Below, in pieces: positions 58,708-64,000 of a stretch of 64,000 nt of DNA. The DNA lies in contig DASXLW010000223.1 of the NCBI GenBank assembly GCA_036496025.1, positions 16,273 through 80,272 of the forward strand, written 5' to 3'. Source of the DNA: PALSA-505 sp036496025 (lineage in GTDB: Bacteria; Actinomycetota; Actinomycetes; Streptosporangiales; Streptosporangiaceae). How positions within the stretch are numbered: the first letter of the stretch is position 1; every line of letters begins with the position of its first letter. Under the pieces are notes generated by a model. It made no database searches. It saw nothing but the letters and a program-made list of their open reading frames with translations, and had not been told where the DNA came from. The position numbers were made by a program, and so were the translations under genes.

Positions 58708-60066
58708 ATGGAGCCGACGTCGGTCGCCAGGCCGTTTCGCCGGGTGCTCGTGGCCAACCGGGGTGAGATCGCGGTCCGCGTGATCAGGGCCTGTCATCAG
58801 CTCGGCGTCGAGGCGGTGGCCGTTTACTCCGAGGCGGACGCGGATTCGGCGCACGTGCGCAAGGCCGACGACGCCCGCCTGATCGGGCCGCCGCAGGCCG
58901 CCCGGAGCTACCTGGACATCGACGCGCTGATCGCGGCCGCGAAGGACGCCGGAGCCGATGCCGTCCATCCCGGGTACGGGTTCCTCAGCGAGAACGCCGG
59001 ATTCGCGCGGGCGGTGACCTCGGCCGGGCTGACGTTCGTCGGGCCGTCCGCCGCGGCCATCGCGGCGATGGGCGACAAGGCCCGGGCCCGGGTGCTGGCG
59101 GAGGAGGCGGGCGTCCCGCTCGTGCCGGGCAGCGGGGTGGTCGACAATGTGGAAGAGGCGGTCGCGGCGGCCGGGCGGGTCGGCTACCCGGTGCTGGTCA
59201 AGGCGGCCGCGGGCGGCGGCGGGCGCGGCATCCGGGCGGCCGCCGACGACGCCGCGCTGCGCTCGGTGCTGTCGGCCGCGCGGCGGGAAGCGGCCGCGTC
59301 GTTCGGCAGCGATGCCGTGTACGTGGAACGGAGCCTTTCGCCGGCCCGGCACATCGAGGTGCAGGTGCTTGCCGACCAGCTCGGCACGGTCGTGCACTGC
59401 TACGAGCGGGAGTGCTCGCTGCAGCGGCGGCGGCAGAAACTGTTCGAGGAAGCGCCCGCGCCCGGGCTGTCGCCCGATCTGCGCGACCGGATGACCACGG
59501 CGGCGGTGCGGCTCGCCCGCAGGGTCGGCTACGCGGGCGCGGGCACGGTGGAGTTCCTGGTGGCCTCCGGCGACTTCTACTTCATGGAGATGAACACCCG
59601 GATCCAGGTAGAGCACCCGATCACCGAACTGGTCACCGGCCTCGACCTGGTCGCCGAGCAGCTGCGGGCGGCGGCGGGGCAGCCGCTGTCGGTTGGGCAA
59701 GAGGACATCGCCGTGCGCGGTCACGCGGTGGAGTGCCGCATCAACGCCGAAGACCCGGACAAGAAATTCCTGCCGAGGCCGGGCACGGTGACCACGCTGG
59801 AACTGCCCGGCGGACCCGGTATCCGGATCGAGCATGCGCTGGCTCCCGGCACCACCATCCCTCCGTTCTACGACTCGCTCGTGGCGAAGCTGTGCGCCTG
59901 GGGCAGCAGCAGGCCGCAGGCGCTGGCCCGGGCGAGCCAGGCGCTTGCCGAGCTCGAGATCGGCGGGCTGATCACCACGGCGCCGCTGTACCGGCGGCTG
60001 CTGGAGGTGCCGGACGTCCGGTCCGGCCGCTACCACACAGCCTGGCTCGAAGACTTCCTGGGCTGA
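58708..60066 (+). CDS. biotin carboxylase (AccC-like), stand-alone
   Basis: A 452-residue biotin carboxylase: pre-ATP-grasp start RVLVANRGEIAVRVIRACHQ, glycine-rich loop KAAAGGGGRGIR, ATP-grasp core HIEVQVLADQLGTVVHCYER and EMNTRIQVEHPITE with the catalytic Arg, and the C-terminal domain up to the end. There is no biotinyl (BCCP) domain, and no carboxyltransferase or BCCP gene is adjacent, so it must act with partners from elsewhere, for example acetyl- or propionyl-CoA carboxylase. The ATG has GGAGGG about 6 nt upstream. Confidence 0.95.
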   Translation: MEPTSVARPFRRVLVANRGEIAVRVIRACHQLGVEAVAVYSEADADSAHVRKADDARLIGPPQAARSYLDIDALIAAAKDAGADAVHPGYGFLSENAGFARAVTSAGLTFVGPSAAAIAAMGDKARARVLAEEAGVPLVPGSGVVDNVEEAVAAAGRVGYPVLVKAAAGGGGRGIRAAADDAALRSVLSAARREAAASFGSDAVYVERSLSPARHIEVQVLADQLGTVVHCYERECSLQRRRQKLFEEAPAPGLSPDLRDRMTTAAVRLARRVGYAGAGTVEFLVASGDFYFMEMNTRIQVEHPITELVTGLDLVAEQLRAAAGQPLSVGQEDIAVRGHAVECRINAEDPDKKFLPRPGTVTTLELPGGPGIRIEHALAPGTTIPPFYDSLVAKLCAWGSSRPQALARASQALAELEIGGLITTAPLYRRLLEVPDVRSGRYHTAWLEDFLG

Positions 60067-60397
60067 TCGGCGGGCGGCCCCGAGCGTCCGGTTCTGAAAC
60101 CGGGCGTGCGCGGCGCGTGACATCGCCCCAGGTGAGTGAACCGGAGCGCTTTACCGGCCGTTGGAACCTTGTTGGAATTTTTTAGTCCCGTACGCGCCCG
60201 GCGGTCCGGCGCAGGCCCCGGCCGGCGGGGCGACGCCGGCCAGCGAAGGCCGGACAGACGTGTTCGGGGGAACAGTGAGTTCGTTGATGGCGGAGTTGAC
60301 GGGGGCGCAGGCGTATCCTCGGCTTGACACAACCTTGGGGATATTTTTGCCATTCTGGGCGCGAGAGGACGGCCCACGCGCGGCGGGCCAGGGCGGC
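60067..60397 (+). promoter_or_regulatory. 331-bp leader of the LAL regulator gene
   Basis: No gene is supported here. GTTGGAA occurs twice at 60161-60167 and 60172-60178 (11-bp period), next to a T-rich run, in otherwise GC-rich DNA. TTGACA at 60324-60329 is a consensus -35 box but lacks a good -10 at 16-18 bp. ATATTTTT at 60341-60348 is the other AT island. These features suggest one or two promoters and a possible activator site ahead of the large regulator gene. Confidence 0.4.
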
Positions 60398-63300
60398 ATG
60401 GCCGGTTCACAGGTCTTCGTCGGCCGTGCGCACGAGCTGTCCGGCCTGCGGTCAGCGCTGGACGGGAACGCGCGCCTGGTGCTGGTGGCGGGGGACGCGG
60501 GCGTGGGCAAGACCCGGTTTGTGGCCGAGGGCCTGGGGTCGGCGGGCGGGCTGCTGACGACCTGGGGCGCATGCCTCCCGCTGGCCGAGAAGCTGCCGTT
60601 CCTGCCGGTCGCGGAGGCGCTGGACGCGCTGAGCCGGCTGGACGGCGGCGCGGTGTTCGAGCGCGCGATGGACATGGTTCCGCCGTACGCGCGGGTGGAG
60701 GCGGCCCGGCTGCTGCCCCGGCTGCAGCCGGCCGGCACTGGTCAGGGCGGCCGGGCCGAGGGCTGGCAGCGCGGGCGGCTGTTCTCCGGAGTGGCTGAGC
60801 TGCTCGCGGCGGTGGCGCGGCAGGGCCGGCTCGTGCTGGTGATCGAGGATCTGCAGTGGGCCGACAGCGCGACGCTGGACTTGCTGCTGTTCCTGACCGG
60901 GGCGGGTCGCAGTGACGCGATGACCGTCGTGGCGACCTGCCGCAGCGACGAGATGGCCGTGGATCCGCAGGTGACGCAGTGGCTCGCGCACATGCGGGGC
61001 GGCGGCCAGGTGGCCGAGATCCGGCTCGGCCCGCTGTCCCGCGACGAGATAGCCCAGCAGGTCACCGGGCTGATGGGCGCCCCGCCGCCTGCCGGAGTGG
61101 CCGACGAGGTGTATGCCCGCAGCGAGGGGAATCCGTTCTTTGCCGAGCAGCTCGTGGCCGATGCGCTGGCCCGGCCGGCTGGAACCGGACTGGGCCGGCC
61201 GGGCGGGCTGCCCACCCGGCTGGCCGAGCTGCTGACCGCCCGGGCCAGCGTCTGCGGACCCGACGCGCGGGCGGTACTGGCCGCTCTCGCGGTCGCCGGG
61301 TGCCCGCTGACCGAGGACCAGCTCTCCGGCGTGGCCGGGCTCGGCCCGCAGGCGCTGCGGGCGGGGCTGCAGGGACTGGCCGCGGCCCGGCTGCTCAACG
61401 AGACCGAGCCCGACGGGCGGTACCGGGCCCGGCACGCGCTGCTGGCCGAAGCGGTGGCCGCCGGGCTGCTGCCCGGCGAGCGGCTGACGCTGCACGAGCG
61501 CACCGCGCGGGCGCTGGAGGCGTCCGGCGAAGAGGGGCTGGCCGCCGAGGCGGCCGACCACTGGGCGGCGGCCGGGCGCGTCGGCGAGGAGCTGCGCGCC
61601 CGGATCACGGCCGGCCAGGCCGCCGAGCGGGTCTTCGGATATGCCGAGGCGGCGGCGCACTGGCAGCGCGCCATCGAGCTGTGCCAGGCCGAGCCGGGGG
61701 CCGGCGACGAGGCCGGCGTGTCGCTGCCCGGGCTGTACGTGCGCGCCATCGACGCGCGCTACGTCTGCGGCCGGGCCGAGGACGCCAGTGCCCTCGCCGA
61801 GGAGGCTTACCGCCGGTTCGCCGGCCACCAGGATCCGGCCACCAACGCGATCATCCATGAGCGCGCCGCGCGGTTCCGCGGGCTGGCCGCCGCCTACCTC
61901 GGCGGGCAGGAGGTGCCCGGCCCCAGCGTCGAGCTCATCACCGAGGCGCTGCACCTGTTCGAGCAGGCACCGCCGTCGGCCGAGCACGCCGAGGCCCTGT
62001 TCTACTACGGGCATTTCCTGTTCGTCGGCCAGGGGCAGGTTGAGGACGGCATCAACGCGGTCAACCGGGGGCTGGAAATCGCCGAGGCGGCCGGCGCGAC
62101 GGCGCTGATCCCCCGGCTGCTGTCCATCTTCGCCTACCACAAGTTCCTGCAGGGGCAGATGGACGAGGGGTTCGCCGTGCTGCGCCGGTGCCAGGCGCTG
62201 ACCGGGTCCGCCGGGGACAGCGAGGCCGGCATCCTGATCGATATCTACGAAAGCGATGCCCTGCTCAAGACGGCGAGGTTCGCCGACGCCGCCGACGTGG
62301 CGCGTCGCGGCCTGCAGGACGCGCGCCAGGCCGGGCTGGAGGACTTCTGGAACAGCGCCATCCTCACCGCCAATGCCGCCGAGGCCCTCGTGGCCCAGGG
62401 CCGCACGGCCGAGGCCGGGGAGCTCGTCGACCCGCTGACCGAGGAGACGCCCACCTCGGATCACTGGCTGGTGCACCTGTACCGCGTCGAGATCGACCTG
62501 CTGCGCGGTGACATCGAGGCCGCGCAGCGGCGGCAGCAGCAGATCCGCGATCTCATCGGCCACGTGGGGAACTTCGACCGGTCCCGGGAGGCGGCGCAGC
62601 GCACCGCCGAGCTGGCGCTGTGGGCCAGGCGGCCGGACGAGGCGCTGGCGGTGGTGCAACCGGTAGCGGCGCAGATCGAGGGCTCACAGTGGGGAATCTT
62701 CTGCGGGCGCCTGCTGGCCGCCGGGATGCGGGCCTGCGCCGACCTCGCCGAGCTGGCCCGGGCGCGGCGCGACGAGCCCGCCGCCGAAGCGGCCGTGGCG
62801 GCGGGCGACGCGCTGGCCGCCGCGGTAGCCGAGATGACGATCAACCCGTTCGCCGACCACCCGTTCGTGGCCGCTGTCCCCGCCGAGCGGGCCACCTGGG
62901 ACGGCGAGCGCGCCCGGCTGTCCGGATCCAGCGACCCCGTGGCCTGGAGCGCGGCGGTGAAGGCCTGGGCGGATCTGCGCTGGCCGCACCGGGCCGGCTA
63001 CGCCGGCTGGCGGCATGCCGAAGCGCTGCTGGACGAGGGCCGGACCCGCGAAGCGTCTGCCGTCCTGCGAGCGGCCGCCGAGGCGGCCGAGGGTCACGCG
63101 CCGTTGCTGGCCGAGATCCGCAAGCTGGCCCGGCGCGCACGGATCCCGCTCGGCAGCGTCTGCGGGTCAGCGCCGGGCGAGGCGCCGGCCTCGCCCCGGC
63201 CCGCGGGCCGGTACGGGCTGACCGACCGTGAGCTGGTCGTGCTCCGGCTGCTCGCGGCCGGGCTGACCAATGCCCAGATCGGCGCGGAGCTGTTCATCAG

Positions 63301-63439
63301 CCCCAAGACGGCCAGCGTGCACGTGACCAGCATCCTGCGCAAGCTGGGCGTGGCCGGCCGGGTGCAGGCCGCCGCCCTGGCCGAACGCGTCGGGCTTCTC
63401 GACGACGAGCACCCTGAGGCCGGAGAGCAGCAGATCTAA
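60398..63439 (+). CDS. LAL-type LuxR-family regulator (AAA + TPR + HTH)
   Basis: A 1013-residue regulator from the ATG at 60398 (AGGGCGG just upstream). The frame is open back to 60161, but that leader is not family-like. Walker A GDAGVGKT is at 32-39, Walker B LVLVIEDLQWAD at 145-156, then a MalT/STAND-type domain, about 500 residues of TPR-like helices, and a C-terminal LuxR HTH (LTDRELVVLRLLAAGLTNAQ ... SVHVTSILRKL). LAL proteins activate antibiotic or catabolic genes when ATP and a ligand bind. No biosynthetic cluster is adjacent in the window, so its target is unknown. Confidence 0.94.
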   Translation: MAGSQVFVGRAHELSGLRSALDGNARLVLVAGDAGVGKTRFVAEGLGSAGGLLTTWGACLPLAEKLPFLPVAEALDALSRLDGGAVFERAMDMVPPYARVEAARLLPRLQPAGTGQGGRAEGWQRGRLFSGVAELLAAVARQGRLVLVIEDLQWADSATLDLLLFLTGAGRSDAMTVVATCRSDEMAVDPQVTQWLAHMRGGGQVAEIRLGPLSRDEIAQQVTGLMGAPPPAGVADEVYARSEGNPFFAEQLVADALARPAGTGLGRPGGLPTRLAELLTARASVCGPDARAVLAALAVAGCPLTEDQLSGVAGLGPQALRAGLQGLAAARLLNETEPDGRYRARHALLAEAVAAGLLPGERLTLHERTARALEASGEEGLAAEAADHWAAAGRVGEELRARITAGQAAERVFGYAEAAAHWQRAIELCQAEPGAGDEAGVSLPGLYVRAIDARYVCGRAEDASALAEEAYRRFAGHQDPATNAIIHERAARFRGLAAAYLGGQEVPGPSVELITEALHLFEQAPPSAEHAEALFYYGHFLFVGQGQVEDGINAVNRGLEIAEAAGATALIPRLLSIFAYHKFLQGQMDEGFAVLRRCQALTGSAGDSEAGILIDIYESDALLKTARFADAADVARRGLQDARQAGLEDFWNSAILTANAAEALVAQGRTAEAGELVDPLTEETPTSDHWLVHLYRVEIDLLRGDIEAAQRRQQQIRDLIGHVGNFDRSREAAQRTAELALWARRPDEALAVVQPVAAQIEGSQWGIFCGRLLAAGMRACADLAELARARRDEPAAEAAVAAGDALAAAVAEMTINPFADHPFVAAVPAERATWDGERARLSGSSDPVAWSAAVKAWADLRWPHRAGYAGWRHAEALLDEGRTREASAVLRAAAEAAEGHAPLLAEIRKLARRARIPLGSVCGSAPGEAPASPRPAGRYGLTDRELVVLRLLAAGLTNAQIGAELFISPKTASVHVTSILRKLGVAGRVQAAALAERVGLLDDEHPEAGEQQI

Positions 63440-63542
63440 GGACCCGGCTCACCGGATCGGGCGCGGTCACCCGATCCTGGCTTCCCGGCCTTAGCAGCAT
63501 CCTCGGAAGTGAGCCAGACAGGCACCGCCCGAGGAGATAACC

Positions 63543-63854
63543 ATGCACCCCACCGCTCATTACGAGCTCATGCAAGCTCGCGTCGCCGACCTGCACCGGC
63601 GAGCCGATCACGCCCGGCTGGCCCGTGCCGCCACCCACGCCCGCCGCGCCCACCGCCAGCGCGGTGCGTCGCCCGTCGGCGACCTGGCCGAGCGTCTGTT
63701 TCGTGCCCTGCGCGGCTGGCAGCCCAGCCGCCGCTCCGCAAGCGGACGACGAGCAAGCTCAAGCGGAGCGGGGGGCGTCGCTTTGGCGCCGTTCGGCAGC
63801 GCCGACAGGCGCCAAAGCGATGGGCGCCGCCCCGCTAACTCAGGGCGGGGATGA
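63543..63854 (+). CDS. small basic protein, C-terminus overlapping hairpins
   Basis: A 103-residue protein with AGGAG 6 nt before its ATG. The N-terminal 55 residues (MHPTAHYELMQARVADLHRR, then an Ala/Arg-rich helix) match a type of small actinobacterial protein of unknown role. The second half (after RGWQPS) is Ser/Arg/Gly-rich and is encoded by a set of strong inverted repeats, so it may be an accidental extension into terminator-like DNA. The last 20 nt overlap the convergent LLM gene. Confidence 0.65.
   Translation: MHPTAHYELMQARVADLHRRADHARLARAATHARRAHRQRGASPVGDLAERLFRALRGWQPSRRSASGRRASSSGAGGVALAPFGSADRRQSDGRRPANSGRG
63731..63820. terminator. cluster of strong hairpins at a convergent gene end
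   Basis: Two adjacent stems: CCGCTCCGC (63731-63739) with GCGGAGCGG (63763-63771), enclosing a small GAGC-AA-GCTC hairpin; and TCGCTTTGGCGCC (63778-63790) with GGCGCCAAAGCGA (63808-63820), a perfect 13-bp stem containing a further 5-bp TCGGC/GCCGA stem. They lie between convergent genes and could end transcription from both sides. The elaborate folding exceeds a simple terminator. Confidence 0.6.
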
Positions 63855-64000
63855 TGTCGCGGCCGTAAGCGGCCAGCGTCTTGTCCGGCTCGTCGTGCAT
63901 CAGGTACAGGGCAAACTGATCGACCCCGAGATCCGCGAGCTCGCGCAGCCTGTCCACGTGCGCCGACTCGCTGCCGAGCAGGCAGAACCGGTCCACGATG
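63835..64000 (-). CDS. LLM-class F420 oxidoreductase, 3' part only
   Basis: The last 54 codons of a minus-strand gene whose start lies beyond the window. The readable end is IVDRFCLLGSESAHVDRLRE, then DLGVDQFALYLMHDEPD and TLAAYGRDIIPALS before a TAG at 63835-63837. This is the characteristic C-terminus of the TIGR03842-like F420-dependent oxidoreductases. Nothing can be said about its active site. It converges on the small basic protein gene. Confidence 0.85.
   Translation of the reverse strand, partial: IVDRFCLLGSESAHVDRLRELADLGVDQFALYLMHDEPDKTLAAYGRDIIPALS

Noticed and set aside
60324..60353. A complete sigma-70 promoter at TTGACA
   Set aside because: At 16-18 bp spacing the second box reads TTTGCC, TTGCCA or TGCCAT, none a convincing -10; kept only as a weak signal in the leader entry.
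60452..62659. A 735-codon minus-strand frame opposite the LAL regulator gene
   Set aside because: It is a shadow of the regulator codons (Gly/Arg/Gln/His-rich) and has no start context or domain.

Overview
The window is very GC-rich DNA with dense, often overlapping genes, frequent GTG starts and actinobacterial marker families: a WhiB7-like regulator, four F420-dependent LLM oxidoreductases plus an F420/PPOX protein, DUF742, DUF6412, DipZ, a CGNR zinc-finger regulator and a LAL-type LuxR regulator. It is best read as a chromosomal segment of a filamentous or soil actinomycete (Actinomycetota, perhaps near Streptosporangiales; the order is inference). I see no rRNA, tRNA, CRISPR array, prophage or plasmid functions. 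Two genes run off the ends: an amidohydrolase at the left and an LLM oxidoreductase at the right.

Layout. 0-6 kb: amidohydrolase and M20 amidohydrolase (overlapping), a coupled pair of tiny genes, a polytopic membrane protein, a WhiB7-like regulator and an M20 dipeptidase. 6-15 kb: the most unusual block. Two ATP-grasp ligases on the minus strand and one on the plus strand diverge from a control region now occupied by a TnpB element. The plus arm continues without gaps into an S51/peptidase-E-like protein, a Fes-like esterase and a second esterase. Ligases, serine hydrolases and flanking M20 peptidases suggest a pathway that makes and breaks a small amide or ester metabolite. 15-24 kb: TrmH-type rRNA methyltransferase, DipZ, alpha/beta hydrolase, two VOC proteins, an AraC regulator, a large membrane protein, and YidC with DUF6412. 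24-30 kb: glycosyltransferase coupled to an SGNH hydrolase, a coiled-coil protein with 11-residue repeats, a lone DUF742 protein and an LLM oxidoreductase.

30-40 kb: CGNR regulator and EamA exporter diverging from a 33-bp near-palindrome; PanE-like reductase coupled to an acyl-CoA ligase; MarR regulator and 14-TM MFS exporter diverging from an AT-rich operator region; MacB-type ABC ATPase and permease, closed by a perfect 21-bp terminator stem. 40-49 kb: HAD, OsmC, DMT transporter and HtrA in one minus-strand run (envelope and oxidative stress flavour), DksA-like protein, an OmpR/histidine-kinase pair, a secreted GH26-like hydrolase, a 41-residue membrane protein and DedA. 49-58 kb: MBL hydrolase, YccF, LLM and PPOX F420 proteins on the minus strand; methyltransferase and acyl-CoA dehydrogenase-like protein on the plus strand; an atypical SDR, a cupin, DUF5996, CorA, an FGD-like LLM protein and DUF2461. 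58-64 kb: a stand-alone biotin carboxylase, a 1013-residue LAL regulator, a small basic protein ending in a cluster of strong hairpins, and the 3' end of a convergent LLM oxidoreductase.

Intergenic signals include a palindromic GGTCGATG...CATCG repeat found in two distant gaps, a triple 55-bp tandem repeat at the end of the MFS gene, and several candidate operators and terminators. All functions are read from recognisable motifs and neighbourhood; no database search or structure prediction was run.
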